Positions 8,220 to 17,067 are shown, numbered from the stretch's first letter. The stretch is DNA of 64,000 nt from Sphingopyxis sp. OAS728 (GCF_014873485.1 NZ_JADBDT010000001.1:4210501-4274500); one strand, 5' to 3'. The notes: generated by a model not told the origin, from the letters alone. Numbers and translations: made by a program.

Positions 8220-9776
8220 CTACGAACGGATGAGATGGTCGAATGCCGAAAGCCCGGCCTTCGATCCTTCGCCCATCGCGATGACGATCTGCTTATAGGG
8301 CACGGTCGTCACGTCGCCCGCGGCGAAGATGCCTGGCTGGCTGGTCGCGCCGCGCGCATCGACCTCGATCTCGCCGCGGTCGCTCAGCGCGACTGCGCTG
8401 CCCAGCCATTCGGTGTTCGGGATCAGACCGATCTGGACGAAGATGCCTTCCAGTTCGACAAGATGCTCCTCGTCCTTATTACGGTCGCGATAGCGCAGGC
8501 CCACGACCTTCTCGCCATTGCCGAGGACTTCGGTGGTGAGCGCCGAGGTGATGATCGTGACATTGGACAGGCTGCGCAGCTTGGTCTGGAGCACCGCGTC
8601 GGCACGAAGCTGACTGTCGAACTCGATCAAAGTCACATGCGCGACGAGGCCGGCCAAGTCGATCGCCGCCTCGACGCCCGAATTGCCGCCGCCGATCACC
8701 GCGACGCGTTTGCCCTTGAACAGAGGGCCGTCGCAGTGCGGACAATAGGCGACGCCCTTGTTGCGATATTCGGCTTCGCCGGGGACGCCCATCTGGCGCC
8801 AGCGCGCGCCGGTCGACAGGATCACTGTCTTGCCCTTCACGCTTGCGCCGCTCTTCAGCTTCACTTCGTGTAGGCCGTTGGCGCCACCGGGGATCAATTC
8901 GGCGGCTTCCTGCACATTCATGACGTCAACGTCATAATCCTTCACATGCGCTTCCAGCTGCGCGGCGAGCTTCGGTCCTTCGGTGTGCTGGACCGAGATG
9001 AAATTCTCGATCCCCAGCGTGTCGAGCACCTGCCCGCCGAAGCGTTCGGCGACGACGCCGGTGCGGATGCCTTTGCGTGCGGCATAGATCGCCGCAGCGG
9101 CGCCGCCGGGCCCACCGCCGACGACGAGCACGTCGAACGGCTCCTTTGCGGCGATCTTTTCGGCGGCGCGCGCGACAGAGCCGCTGTCGAGCTTGGCGAC
9201 AATCTGTGCGAGGTCCATGCGGCCTTGCCCGAAGGGTTCGCCGTTCAAGAATACCGCCGGAACCGCCATGACCTTGCGGCGCTCGACCTCGTCCTGAAAC
9301 AGCGCGCCGTCGATCGCGGTGTGGCGGATGTTCGGATTGAGCGCGGCCATGATGTTGAGCGCCTGCACGACGTCGGGGCAATTCTGGCATGACAGCGAGA
9401 AGAAGGTTTCGAAGACGAAATCGCCTTCGAGGGCGCGCACCGCGTCGAGCAGTTCGGCCTCTTCCTTCGGCGGATGCCCACCAACATGGAGCAGCGCGAG
9501 GATAAGCGAGGTGAATTCATGCCCCATCGGGAGGCCCGCGAACACGGCTTCGGCGCGGCCTTCATCGGCGCGGATCGCGAAGGATGGGCGGCGGGCGTCG
9601 TCGCCGTCGAACCGCGCGGTGACGAGGTCCGACTGCGCCGCGACTTCTTCGACAAGGCTGCGCATCTCGGTCGACTTGGGCGAGGCGTCGAGGCTCGCGA
9701 CCAGCTCGATCGGGCGGCGGAGATTGCCGAGATAGGTCTTGAGCTGGGCGGTCGTATTGGCGTCGAGCATCGGCAT
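8220..9776 (-). CDS. ahpF: Alkyl hydroperoxide reductase subunit F
   Basis: A 518-residue flavoprotein disulfide reductase that recharges AhpC with NAD(P)H. The N-terminal double-thioredoxin fold has the CQNCPD redox pair near residues 128-133. The FAD-binding [17 protein letters not shown] follows near 220. The thioredoxin-reductase-like active site CPHCDG lies near 345, the NAD-binding [10 protein letters not shown] near 360, and the C-terminal FAD motif [15 protein letters not shown] near 480. Length equals the usual AhpF. It lies 119 bases downstream of ahpC on the same strand, with a hairpin between them. Confidence 0.96.
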   Translation of the reverse strand: MPMLDANTTAQLKTYLGNLRRPIELVASLDASPKSTEMRSLVEEVAAQSDLVTARFDGDDARRPSFAIRADEGRAEAVFAGLPMGHEFTSLILALLHVGGHPPKEEAELLDAVRALEGDFVFETFFSLSCQNCPDVVQALNIMAALNPNIRHTAIDGALFQDEVERRKVMAVPAVFLNGEPFGQGRMDLAQIVAKLDSGSVARAAEKIAAKEPFDVLVVGGGPGGAAAAIYAARKGIRTGVVAERFGGQVLDTLGIENFISVQHTEGPKLAAQLEAHVKDYDVDVMNVQEAAELIPGGANGLHEVKLKSGASVKGKTVILSTGARWRQMGVPGEAEYRNKGVAYCPHCDGPLFKGKRVAVIGGGNSGVEAAIDLAGLVAHVTLIEFDSQLRADAVLQTKLRSLSNVTIITSALTTEVLGNGEKVVGLRYRDRNKDEEHLVELEGIFVQIGLIPNTEWLGSAVALSDRGEIEVDARGATSQPGIFAAGDVTTVPYKQIVIAMGEGSKAGLSAFDHLIRS

Positions 9777-9854
9777 GGGGAGAGCCTTTCGGACAGGAGC
9801 AGGGGTTCGCCGCTGGGAGCGGCGTCAGAATCTTGTGTTTTTTGAAGAAGCTAA

Positions 9855-9881
9855 GACCGGGCGAGCGCTGCCCGCCCGGTC
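9855..9881 (-). terminator. Hairpin between ahpC and ahpF
   Basis: On the minus strand a 9-bp perfect stem GACCGGGCG / CGCCCGGTC with a nine-base loop, followed by TTAGCTTCTT. There is no long T tract, so it more likely attenuates or protects the ahpC 3' end than ends transcription fully. This would give more AhpC than AhpF, as known in other bacteria. Confidence 0.5.
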
Positions 9882-9894
9882 CTCGCAAATCGGC

Positions 9895-10458
9895 TTAGAT
9901 CTTGCCGACGAGTTCGATCGAGGGAGCGAGCGTTTCGGCGCCCTCTTCCCACTTCGCCGGGCAGACCTGGCCGGGGTTGGCGCGGACATAGACCGCGGCT
10001 TTGATCTTGCGGACCAGTTCTTCGGCGTTGCGGCCGACGCCTTCGCTGGTGATTTCCATCACCTGGATCACGCCGTCGGGATCGACGACGAAGGTCGCGC
10101 GGTCGGCGAGGCCCGAATCTTCACGCAGCACGCCGAAATTGTTGGCGAGGACGTGGTTCTGGTCGCCCAGCATGTGATAGTTGATCTTGCCGATCGCCGG
10201 CGAGCTGTCATGCCATGCCTTGTGGCTGAAATGCGTGTCGGTCGACACCGAATAGACTTCGACGCCCAGGCCCTGAAGCGTGGCATATTGGTCGGCAAGG
10301 TCTTCGAGCTCCGTCGGGCAGACGAAAGTGAAGTCGGCCGGATAGAAGAAGAAAACCGCCCACTTGCCCTTGGTATCGGCGTCCGTCACGGGGACGAACT
10401 TGCCTTGGTAGTACGAGGTGGCGTTGAACGGCTTGATCGAGCTTCCGATGATACCCAT
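9895..10458 (-). CDS. ahpC: Peroxiredoxin, alkyl hydroperoxide reductase subunit C
   Basis: A 187-residue typical two-cysteine peroxiredoxin reducing hydrogen peroxide and organic peroxides. Peroxidatic Cys47 lies in DFTFVCPTE and the resolving cysteine in [11 protein letters not shown] near residue 166. The frame is open to 10533, but [12 protein letters not shown] at 10458 is the family start and gives exactly the usual AhpC length, with AAAGGAAACACTCTCCC before it. It is the first gene of ahpC-ahpF. Confidence 0.97.
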   Translation of the reverse strand: MGIIGSSIKPFNATSYYQGKFVPVTDADTKGKWAVFFFYPADFTFVCPTELEDLADQYATLQGLGVEVYSVSTDTHFSHKAWHDSSPAIGKINYHMLGDQNHVLANNFGVLREDSGLADRATFVVDPDGVIQVMEITSEGVGRNAEELVRKIKAAVYVRANPGQVCPAKWEEGAETLAPSIELVGKI

Positions 10459-10486
10459 GGGAGAGTGTTTCCTTTGTTTGCTGCAC

Positions 10487-10502
10487 TGCAAAATGATTTG
10501 CA
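10487..10502. promoter_or_regulatory. Candidate operator upstream of ahpC
   Basis: TGCAAA-ATGA-TTTGCA is a perfect inverted repeat 29-44 bases upstream of the ahpC start. Its position suits a regulator of the peroxide-response operon. It is not a clear OxyR site, so the regulator is unknown. Confidence 0.35.
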
Positions 10503-10616
10503 GGGCGCCAGCTATGCGGACTGGCGCGTGCACTCAACTCCAATTTTCCGGGCACACTTATCGGTTAAATCGATCAAGGAGACTGGGGACTGAAAGTCTG
10601 TTCGGGGAGACCGAGA

Positions 10617-10910
10617 TTAGGAGCAGATGCTCTTTGCGCCTGCGAGCAGGTCAATAACCTCTGCGTCGAATCGGTCGGGTGCAAGGGGGGTGATCTTTCG
10701 GAACCGGCGCGCGCAGTAGGCGGCGCGCGGCCCGAGGTCAGGGACGTCGCGAAAGTTTAGCGCAGCGCCTGATTGCCCGCCGACGAGGTCAGGCATGTCG
10801 GCGATGACTGTTCGCACAGTGAAGATAGCGCCCGGGCGAACCTCGGGCGGATAGCGCTCGTGCCGGCTGATACAAAGCGCCAGGTCATCCACTTGCCAAT
10901 CGTCTGTCAC
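10617..10910 (-). CDS. Conserved hypothetical protein with RRFRKI-type C-terminus
   Basis: A 97-residue protein. I chose a GTG at 10910 (VTDDWQVDDLALCISR) because GAGG lies 6 bases upstream; an ATG at 10955 would add 15 residues with no support. It resembles a small family seen in sphingomonad genomes and prophages: a beta-rich N-terminus (DDLALC, then GAIFTVRTV) and the ending AAYCARRFRKITPL. The function is unknown. It has no signal peptide or membrane segment. Confidence 0.55.
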   Translation of the reverse strand: MTDDWQVDDLALCISRHERYPPEVRPGAIFTVRTVIADMPDLVGGQSGAALNFRDVPDLGPRAAYCARRFRKITPLAPDRFDAEVIDLLAGAKSICS

Positions 10911-11345
10911 AATCAACCTCGGGGCCGTTATGCAGTCCGATGCTGCTTCTATCATGTTCGGTGCGCGTCCGCATCTGCCAACTTACAGCGAGGATGATCC
11001 GCATTACGCATCATGAACTCTTGTGATCGCGCAATGGCCTAGCCCCACCCGAAGTCGAAAGATCGCGCCCCGGGCTCAGGAGATTTCCGGAAAACGGCTA
11101 ATCTATGTGATTGCCCGCGGCAGCCGCCTTGATAGGTTCGCTTCAAGCCACATTCATGGCTAACCTCGCCGGTACGCCGGTCGCGGAAAAGCTGGCATTC
11201 CCGAAATCTGCCGACTTGTTCGCGTTTTTTTTTGCCGAACATGAACGCGCTTTGGTGAGGCCGCTCAGCGCTGCAGCACTGACACTTGCCAAATGAGAAC
11301 ATTAGCGGAACAATGCGCCTTTGAAATCCGAATCGGGGGTAACAG
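10911..11345. other. Gene-poor stretch of about 430 bp
   Basis: No convincing gene. A nine-T run at 11226-11234 has no hairpin directly upstream. Open frames on both strands here (for example 11111-11296 plus) have no ribosome site and no family features. Confidence 0.3.
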
Positions 11346-11690
11346 GTGGAAGTGCGGGCGAGAAGTTTTCGCGGGTTCAGCATTGTCGGGCGCGGAGTGA
11401 CGCAGGAGACGGTCGATCGTGCCTGCATGCAGGTGGAAGCCCTACTTGAGGAGCAAGGCGTGGCGGCGGCCGAGCTACAGGCGCTGACCGAGCGATATAA
11501 CGACCTTGGGACCGCCGGTGTCGATCTCGCGCGTCTCTCGGACGCTGAATGGCGCGGCTATGGCGTCGATCCAAAACATGTGGCGGTGAACAAACGGCTT
11601 CATCGATTGCTTCAGTCCGTGCGAAAGCTGGGGTCGATTACTCCCTGCAGCTATCTGGGCTTCACCGCGCGGCCGGTATCCGCTCCATAA
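11346..11690 (+). CDS. Hypothetical protein, 114 aa
   Basis: Not recognised. A GTG start at 11346 (GTG GAA GTG) follows a GGGGG tract by 6 bases. Residues 17-55 are strongly helical (QETVDRACMQVEALLEEQGV). The segment DLARLSDAEWRGYGVDPKHV is followed by NKRLHRLLQSVRKLG, which looks like a packed helical domain. No membrane segment. Composition is protein-like, so it is probably real; the exact start is uncertain. Confidence 0.45.
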   Translation: MEVRARSFRGFSIVGRGVTQETVDRACMQVEALLEEQGVAAAELQALTERYNDLGTAGVDLARLSDAEWRGYGVDPKHVAVNKRLHRLLQSVRKLGSITPCSYLGFTARPVSAP

Positions 11691-11801
11691 CGGTCATCAA
11701 ACAAATGAGCCCACGCTGCGCGCGCTTCGGTCCGTTCGCTTCGGCGTAGATCGAAGCGGTTGCCGGCTGCGAGCTTCGACTGAAGAAACTGGAAACCAGA
11801 G

Positions 11802-12233
11802 ATGATCCTTGTGTCGATTTTGATGGCAACCGTCGTGCCCGCGGGCCAATCGTTTGAATGCACACCCACTGCGGTGTGGGACGGCGACGGACCGGTCTGG
11901 TGCGCGGAGGGGCCGCGTGTCCGATTATCGGGAATTGCGGCTCGCGAGACGGATGGAAGTTGCCGCCCCGGACATCCATGCCCCGCTGCCGACGCGTTTG
12001 CAGCGCGCGACCACCTCGTATCGCTGCTGGGGGAGCGCGCCGGTATCCGCTCGACCGGGCACATTGCGGTGAAAGGTTCGACGATGCGGTGCCGATCGGT
12101 TGGCGCGGCTGGCGGCAATCGCACCGCCGCATTCTGTGTCTCGCCGAAGTCCGGCGACATCTCCTGCGCAATGGTCCGGGACGGATATGCTGCGCGCTGG
12201 GACCGTTACTGGGGCAGGCACCGCTGCGAGTGA
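11802..12233 (+). CDS. Secreted thermonuclease-like protein, probably degenerate
   Basis: A 143-residue protein with a short hydrophobic signal-like start (MILVSILMATVVPAG). A staphylococcal-nuclease-like beta barrel follows: FECTPTAVWDGDGPVWC, then RVRLSGIAARE. The active family carries DGDT, R-L-x-G-I-D-A-P-E and a later R-Y-G-R. Here DGDG replaces DGDT, GIAARE replaces GIDAPE, and the second arginine region reads GAAGGNRTAAFC. It is therefore probably a non-catalytic family member. Many cysteines suggest a disulfide-bonded periplasmic protein. Compare the intact-looking enzyme at 49075-49602. Confidence 0.65.
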   Translation: MILVSILMATVVPAGQSFECTPTAVWDGDGPVWCAEGPRVRLSGIAARETDGSCRPGHPCPAADAFAARDHLVSLLGERAGIRSTGHIAVKGSTMRCRSVGAAGGNRTAAFCVSPKSGDISCAMVRDGYAARWDRYWGRHRCE

Positions 12234-12328
12234 CGGGATTGCCGGAGCATAAGAGGGAGACCGCTTCCGGCGGTAACCAACGCTTGTCCGGTTTCCCGCC
12301 GTTTTGTCGCCGCGATGAATGCGCAGTT

Positions 12329-13318
12329 TTATGGCTCGCCCGCGACATGGTCGGCAACCCATGCGCCCCGCGTTCCGCGCGGTTTCGGCGCGCCTCGCGT
12401 GGAATCGATCTCCGTCTGATGCTCAAGTTCGGAATTGAGCTCGGCGCCGAGGAGCAGGGCATAGCTGGCGAGGTAAATCCAGGTCAGGATGGCCGCGACC
12501 GCTCCGAGAGATCCATATGTCGCGTCGAAATGTGCAATGGACCGGGCATAGGCGCCAAAGCCTGACGCCAGCGCCAGCCAGGCCAGCGCGGCGAGCAGCG
12601 AACCGGGAGTGAGCCAAACCCATTTCGCCTTGCGGCGGCAGGGGCCATATCGGTACAGAAATGCTGCCGCTGCGGCACCGACCAGGCCGAGCACAGCGTG
12701 CGCGGCGATCTGAAGGAATTTTGTCGCAAGCGCATGGCCGTGACCGAGCGCTGCGTCCAACGCGCCAAGACCGGCGAGCAAAAGCGCGGTCGCTCCGGCG
12801 CTCGCCATCGCCGCCAGCGTCAACAATATGGCGAGCGCATTGAGACGGAAGATGCCGCGGCGCTCTTCCTCTTCATACGCGATATTCAGCGCGGTCATCA
12901 GCGCGCCAATGCCGTTGCGGGCGCCGAAGAGTGCGATGGCGAGCGCGGCGATCAGACCCCAGCCCTTGCCTTCGTCGGGCGCTGCGGAAAGCCTCAGCAA
13001 CTGGTCTCCAATTGTGATCGCGACGCTGTCGGGCAGGAAATTCGCGAGCCTCCGGATGTGTTCGATGACCATCGAAGGATCGACGAAGAGGCCATAGGCC
13101 AGAAGCGTCGCGGCGAGGAGGGGCGCGACAGCAAGAAAAGCGTAGAAGGCGACACCCGCCGATATGAGGCCGAGATTGTCTGCCGAGGCTTCTTTAAAGC
13201 ACCGGACGAGGACGGCCCGCCAGGCCGGCGCCGGCATTCGCCAGGGGCTCGCGGCGAGGCGTCCGGACTTCGCCGCCGCAGGCTTGCCGCTCCCGCTCGG
13301 TGAAAGCCGGCCTTTCAT
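12329..13318 (-). CDS. YihY/BrkB-family inner-membrane protein
   Basis: A 329-residue membrane protein of the YihY/virulence-factor BrkB family, function unsettled. After a basic N-terminus come about six membrane segments: GVAFYAFLAVAPLLAATLL, LIAALAIALFGARNGIGAL, ILLTLAAMASAGATALLLA, FLQIAAHAVLGLVGAAAAAF, LLAALAWLALASGFGAY and GAVAAILTWIYLASYALLLG. The family motifs S-A-G-V-A-F-Y-A-F and the closing LLLGAELNSELEHQT are present. ATG at 13318 was chosen because the upstream gene stops at 13320 (TGA-c-ATG), so the two form an operon; the upstream in-frame extension is a shadow of that gene. Confidence 0.88.
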   Translation of the reverse strand: MKGRLSPSGSGKPAAAKSGRLAASPWRMPAPAWRAVLVRCFKEASADNLGLISAGVAFYAFLAVAPLLAATLLAYGLFVDPSMVIEHIRRLANFLPDSVAITIGDQLLRLSAAPDEGKGWGLIAALAIALFGARNGIGALMTALNIAYEEEERRGIFRLNALAILLTLAAMASAGATALLLAGLGALDAALGHGHALATKFLQIAAHAVLGLVGAAAAAFLYRYGPCRRKAKWVWLTPGSLLAALAWLALASGFGAYARSIAHFDATYGSLGAVAAILTWIYLASYALLLGAELNSELEHQTEIDSTRGAPKPRGTRGAWVADHVAGEP

Positions 13319-13319
13319 G

Positions 13320-13733
13320 TCAGTAGCGATCGAGGAGCGTCTCCACCGTCTTCCCGGTCGTGCCCTCTTTGCCCGCTTTACCCGCAATATCCTTCTCAAG
13401 CGCCGCGCGGATTTCGGCGATCTGCTGGTCGGTAAGATGCTCGATACCGACAAATTCGACGCGCGCCTTGTCGAGCGCACGGAGAATTTCATCGAGCTTC
13501 GCCTGCATGGCGGCTCCGTCGCGGTTCTGGCTATTCTGAATCAGGAAAACCGCGAGGAATGTAAGGACGGTCGTCGCCGTGTTGATGATCAGCTGCCAGG
13601 TATCGGAATATTGCATCCACGGGCCGGAAGCAGCCCAAATGACAACGAACAGCGTGGCGATAATGAAAGCGAGCGGCTGACCCATTATGCGAGCCGACTG
13701 GCTCGCGATCTTCGTGAAGAAACTGTCCATCAT
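13320..13733 (-). CDS. Low-affinity iron permease family protein
   Basis: A 137-residue protein of the bacterial low-affinity iron permease family (PF04120), named for similarity to fungal Fet4. Two membrane segments are visible: PLAFIIATLFVVIWAASGP and LIINTATTVLTFLAVFLIQ, the second ending in the family signature FLIQNSQNRD. A cytoplasmic tail follows (KLDEILRALDKARVEFVGIE, then LTDQQIAEIR), also typical. The start MMDSFFTK at 13733 is supported by the family N-terminus. It is followed one base later by the BrkB gene. Iron transport by the bacterial members is not well shown. Confidence 0.85.
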   Translation of the reverse strand: MMDSFFTKIASQSARIMGQPLAFIIATLFVVIWAASGPWMQYSDTWQLIINTATTVLTFLAVFLIQNSQNRDGAAMQAKLDEILRALDKARVEFVGIEHLTDQQIAEIRAALEKDIAGKAGKEGTTGKTVETLLDRY

Positions 13734-13942
13734 GCTTTCTGCGATAAGGTGCGGCGACGCCCGAAAGTTCGAGGAAGGGCACGTCGGCACCCGGGGTATC
13801 CGAGAGACGAATATCGCGCTGCACTCGTTCCGCCTTAATCGCCGCGATTCACCTAGGTTATGACGATTTCGCCGGGCAAAAATAGCCGTGTGGGCGCGAC
13901 GAACGGGAACTCGCCTGTCGAGACAGCCGTTTCAACGGCGCC

Positions 13943-14440
13943 TCACGGGATCGATGAGCCTCCCTTCGCGCGCATCAGATCGGGGATCAGCACGTCCAGC
14001 TTCGCGATCGTGCTTGCGGCATCGCGGTGGTGAACGAAGATGCCGCCCGCACCCTCCCAGAGATGCGTGTGCTTCAGCTGGTCGTCGACGAGAATGTCGC
14101 CTTTTTGGGCATGATTGCGCTTGTCGACCGCCATTACGGTGAGGATCTGCGTACCCGGGAAATGCTCGGCCGCCCAACGGATTTTCTGGGCGGCCGCCCA
14201 GTTTCCGCGCGGCAGCCCGGTCAGGATAACGGGCACGAGGTGACGCACCGCTGCGAACAATTCCATCGCATCGGGCATCAGCGGCAGCGTTCCGTAAAAG
14301 TCGGGATGACGCGCTATCTCGCGCCAGAAACCGGAGATGCCATGTTTGCGCTCGTAGGCGCGCGGCGGCATTCCCAAAAGCTGTGCAGCGCCGCGCTCGA
14401 AATCGGCGAGCACGCCGTCGCAATCGAGATAAAGCTGCAT
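13943..14440 (-). CDS. HAD-family 5'(3')-nucleotidase, NT5C type (copy 1)
   Basis: A 165-residue HAD phosphatase of the 5'(3')-deoxyribonucleotidase (NT5C) type. Motif I is LYLDCDGVLADF with nucleophile Asp6 and Asp8. Motif II is VILTGLPRG. The late acidic motif is DILVDDQLKHTHLWEGAGG. The start at 14440 shares its A with the stop of the upstream 2H gene (TGATG). The same two-gene cassette occurs at 53079-53948, with almost identical HAD proteins. The pairing suggests removal of terminal phosphates after cyclic-phosphate opening, that is, nucleotide or RNA-end processing; this is inference. Confidence 0.85.
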   Translation of the reverse strand: MQLYLDCDGVLADFERGAAQLLGMPPRAYERKHGISGFWREIARHPDFYGTLPLMPDAMELFAAVRHLVPVILTGLPRGNWAAAQKIRWAAEHFPGTQILTVMAVDKRNHAQKGDILVDDQLKHTHLWEGAGGIFVHHRDAASTIAKLDVLIPDLMRAKGGSSIP

Positions 14441-14817
14441 CAGCGGCTCCATCGCTCGGGCTTGAGCGCGATCCCGATGGGGGGATAAACGCGCTCCCAT
14501 CCGCGCGCGGCAATCGCATCGTTGCTCTCCTTCGCCTGCCTGCCGGGCCCCAGCGACCAGGTGATGTGATAGTGGCTGCCATCACCGCGGTCTGTCGTCC
14601 CATCGATGCGCACGACGAGCGCATGGACGCCCTCGCCATCGTCGACTTCGCCCACGACCTCGCCGAGCCGCGCGGTCGGAAGCGCGGTGCCTTCGTCGGT
14701 TCCGAAGCGCAGCGTCACATGATCCGCGACGAGCTTCGAATAGTGCGGCCTGAACTGCCTTAACAGGGCGTCGCGCTCCGAGGCCGGAAGGCGCCAGCCG
14801 GTGATGGTGCGGGACAT
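14440..14817 (-). CDS. 2H-phosphoesterase-like protein (copy 1)
   Basis: A 125-residue protein starting MSRTITGWRLPASER, with AGGAGATTGGA before the ATG at 14817. Two H-x-T motifs are visible: His33-Val-Thr35 in ADHVTLRFGT, and His84-Ile-Thr86 in SHYHITWSL. Such a pair is the signature of the 2H (LigT/CPDase) superfamily, which acts on 2',3'-cyclic phosphates or ADP-ribose cyclic phosphates. The spacing and length fit a minimal, single-domain member related to the tRNA-ligase CPDase domain. It is coupled to a HAD nucleotidase. The family is inferred from the motifs; no direct homologue is named. Confidence 0.6.
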   Translation of the reverse strand: MSRTITGWRLPASERDALLRQFRPHYSKLVADHVTLRFGTDEGTALPTARLGEVVGEVDDGEGVHALVVRIDGTTDRGDGSHYHITWSLGPGRQAKESNDAIAARGWERVYPPIGIALKPERWSR

Positions 14818-14978
14818 TCCAATCTCCTCGTGCGGATCGGCACCTTTGCTTTCAACCCGGCCCTCGAGAAAAAGCTCCCCGGGGAGGGGCGAGCGCTCGC
14901 GTGTGCGGCGCGGACCGGCAAAGAACATGACCCACGTTAAGAAGACGATGTTTTCGTCGCATCAGCCGCCCTTTGGAC

Positions 14979-15004
14979 GGAACAGGCCGCAGGGTCGCAC
15001 GTCT
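14979..15004 (+). promoter_or_regulatory. Candidate EcfG (general stress) promoter
   Basis: GGAAC at 14979-14983, a 16-base spacer, then CGTCT at 15000-15004. The alphaproteobacterial EcfG consensus is GGAAC-N16/17-CGTT. The next gene starts at 15034, so the transcript leader would be short. A stress-inducible hydrophilin is a sensible target. Confidence 0.45.
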
Positions 15005-15033
15005 CATTTATCATCCACCTCAGGAGATTGATC

Positions 15034-15366
15034 ATGGCAGACGAACAGAAGGATCGTGAGCAGCAGGGCGGCGCCGGGCAGGACCGCGGCGGGCAGGCCC
15101 AGCAGGGCGGAACGAACGACAGTCAAATCCAGCAAGACCGCGGCCAGCAGAAGCAGGACCTGAATCCGGATCAGCAGAACCAGGGTCAGCAGGGGAGCGG
15201 CCAGCAGCCGGGGACCGGCGGCAGCGGTCAGGAACAGCAGGACGAACAAGGCAGCGGCCAGCAGGGCAGCGACAACAGCAATCGCCAGCAGGAACAGCAG
15301 GAAGCAGAACGGCGCGCCGAAGGCGAAAATCGCGGCCGCGACGAGAACGCTGGCGGCAATAACTGA
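15034..15366 (+). CDS. Glutamine/glycine-rich disordered hydrophilin
   Basis: A 110-residue protein made almost only of Q, G, N, D, E, S and R (for example QNQGQQGSGQQPGTGGSG). It has no hydrophobic core, membrane segment or signal. ATG at 15034 is preceded by AGGAG at 8 bases. This is the composition of hydrophilin or desiccation-protection proteins and is typical of EcfG-regulated genes. A good terminator follows at 15393. Its molecular role cannot be read from sequence. Confidence 0.75.
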   Translation: MADEQKDREQQGGAGQDRGGQAQQGGTNDSQIQQDRGQQKQDLNPDQQNQGQQGSGQQPGTGGSGQEQQDEQGSGQQGSDNSNRQQEQQEAERRAEGENRGRDENAGGNN

Positions 15367-15392
15367 TACCCCACGGCGTCTCCTTCGCCGCT

Positions 15393-15426
15393 GGCCGGGT
15401 CCCTGGCGGGACCCGGCCATTTTTTT
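15393..15426 (+). terminator. Rho-independent terminator after the hydrophilin gene
   Basis: Perfect 11-bp stem GGCCGGGTCCC / GGGACCCGGCC with loop TGGC, then A and seven T residues (15420-15426). Confidence 0.92.
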
Positions 15427-15645
15427 GACGGCGGACTTTCCCTCTCGGCGATCGGACCCATATCCACCACCGATGCGTGGCGCCAGATCCTTGCCTATTC
15501 GTCGAACTGCCGGGGCCGGACGGTAGCTCGTCGAATAAAGGTCGACCTCGCCGTAGGACGACGGGAACTCAAGGTTCATGTCTGAGGCATGCTCGTCCTG
15601 CATCTCGAGTGCCCTCGGAACAAGATCGGCGAGGGAGAGGGTTTG

Positions 15646-17067
15646 ATGCGAGATTTTAGCGGAAGCCGGCTTTTCACAGCCTCGATCCTTCGCTTTCGGA
15701 TTCTTCTGTTCGCCCTGGCCCTCGCACATGGGTCGCCTGCTGCGTCCGCGGCGGCCAACTCCGATCAGGTCGACCAGATCGTCAGGCGCCAGATGGAGTT
15801 GAACCGGATTCCGGGAGCGGCGGTGGCGATCGTCGAGCAGGGACGCGTCATCAAGATCGCAGCTTATGGTACCGCCAACATTGAATGGGACACGCCGGTC
15901 GGCCTCGATACGCGCTTCCAGCTCGCGTCAGCCACGAAAATGTTCACGGGGCTGCTCCTGATGCGGCTCGTCGAACAGAAAAAGCTTCGTCTCGACGATC
16001 CCTTGACGCGGTGGTTTCCGAACGCTCCCGCAAGCTGGTCGAGCATTCGGGTGAGGCAGCTTGCCGATCATACCTCGGGGCTCGCTGAACAGTTCGGCGC
16101 GACACGCGACGCGAAGCTCGACAAGATTGTCGCAACCGCCATGGCCGATCCGCTGGCCTATGCGCCCGGAACCGAGGCGCGCTACGGGTTCACGGATTTT
16201 GCCGTGCTGCGTGCCGTGATCGAGAAGGCAGGCGGTGATAGCCTGCCGCGGCTGATGACCTCCGAATTGTTCGATCCGCTCGGTTTGCGCGAAACGGGCT
16301 TCGCGAACATGAGCGATGACGGCACGGTCCGGATCGGCGATATCGTGCCGCGCCGCGTTCAGATCTATGGCCTGCAAGGCGACCGGCTTACGATCAGCGA
16401 CTTCTTCTTCGCGCCGCAAGGCTATGGTGCGGGAGGACTTTATTCATCGATCGGCGACTTGGCCAAGCTGTTCGCGGCTATCGACGAGGGGCGACTGCTG
16501 CGGCCGGACAGCTTGAGCGAGGTCGAAATGCCGGCGACATTGGCGAACGGGCAGCGCGCGCCGTTCGGACTGGGCTGGATTGCGCGGCGATATCGGGGCA
16601 CCGAAATTGCCGGACATAGCGGGGGCCCCGCGCTCGCCGACATCTGGCGCGCCGAGGACCGCAAGCTCACGGTCATCGCGCTGACGAACCAGCAGGTGCA
16701 ACATCCCCTGCTGGCGGAGGCCATCATGGATATGATCCTGCCGCCCGTGCCGCCGGAGCCGATCGTCGCGGACAATCGACCCGAGATCGCGGCGAATATT
16801 CGCGCTGCTGTCGTCAGGGCCGCTGCCGGCGACGACAGCGCGGCCGCAAACGCCTTCGCACCGTCAGGGAAGAAGGCGGCTGACAGTCTGGTCTCGCCCT
16901 TTGCTCGCGCGATGCTTCGAGGCATGGGCCAGCTACAAACAGTTGAACTGATCGAAGTCAGACCGGATGGCGAGCGCAGATACCGGCTCGGCTTTGCGCA
17001 TAAGGCCGTGGTGTGGCTCGCATCCGCCGAGGCCGATGGCCGACTGTCCCGCTTCCGTCCTGAGTGA
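15646..17067 (+). CDS. Secreted serine hydrolase, beta-lactamase (class C/PBP4-like) family
   Basis: A 473-residue exported serine hydrolase. After a signal peptide (ILLFALALAHGSPAASA) comes a class C beta-lactamase-like domain. The nucleophile motif S-x-x-K is SATK in FQLASATKMFTGLLLM near residue 91. The Tyr of the second motif is in EARYGFTDFAVL near 178. The third motif is HSGG in GTEIAGHSGGPALAD near 325. A C-terminal extension of about 110 residues is the accessory domain often seen in these D-aminopeptidase- or esterase-like enzymes. ATG at 15646 (MRDFSGSRLF) was preferred to 15589. The substrate is unknown; peptidoglycan peptides or esters are typical. Confidence 0.85.
   Translation: MRDFSGSRLFTASILRFRILLFALALAHGSPAASAAANSDQVDQIVRRQMELNRIPGAAVAIVEQGRVIKIAAYGTANIEWDTPVGLDTRFQLASATKMFTGLLLMRLVEQKKLRLDDPLTRWFPNAPASWSSIRVRQLADHTSGLAEQFGATRDAKLDKIVATAMADPLAYAPGTEARYGFTDFAVLRAVIEKAGGDSLPRLMTSELFDPLGLRETGFANMSDDGTVRIGDIVPRRVQIYGLQGDRLTISDFFFAPQGYGAGGLYSSIGDLAKLFAAIDEGRLLRPDSLSEVEMPATLANGQRAPFGLGWIARRYRGTEIAGHSGGPALADIWRAEDRKLTVIALTNQQVQHPLLAEAIMDMILPPVPPEPIVADNRPEIAANIRAAVVRAAAGDDSAAANAFAPSGKKAADSLVSPFARAMLRGMGQLQTVELIEVRPDGERRYRLGFAHKAVVWLASAEADGRLSRFRPE

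Noticed and set aside
11039..11428. A 129-codon minus-strand frame
   Set aside because: It overlaps the better-supported gene at 11346 and has an arginine/cysteine-rich shadow-like product.
15028..15366. A repeat or CRISPR-like array in the CAGCAGG-rich segment
   Set aside because: The repeats are irregular codon repeats for Q and G within a good open frame with ribosome site and terminator.
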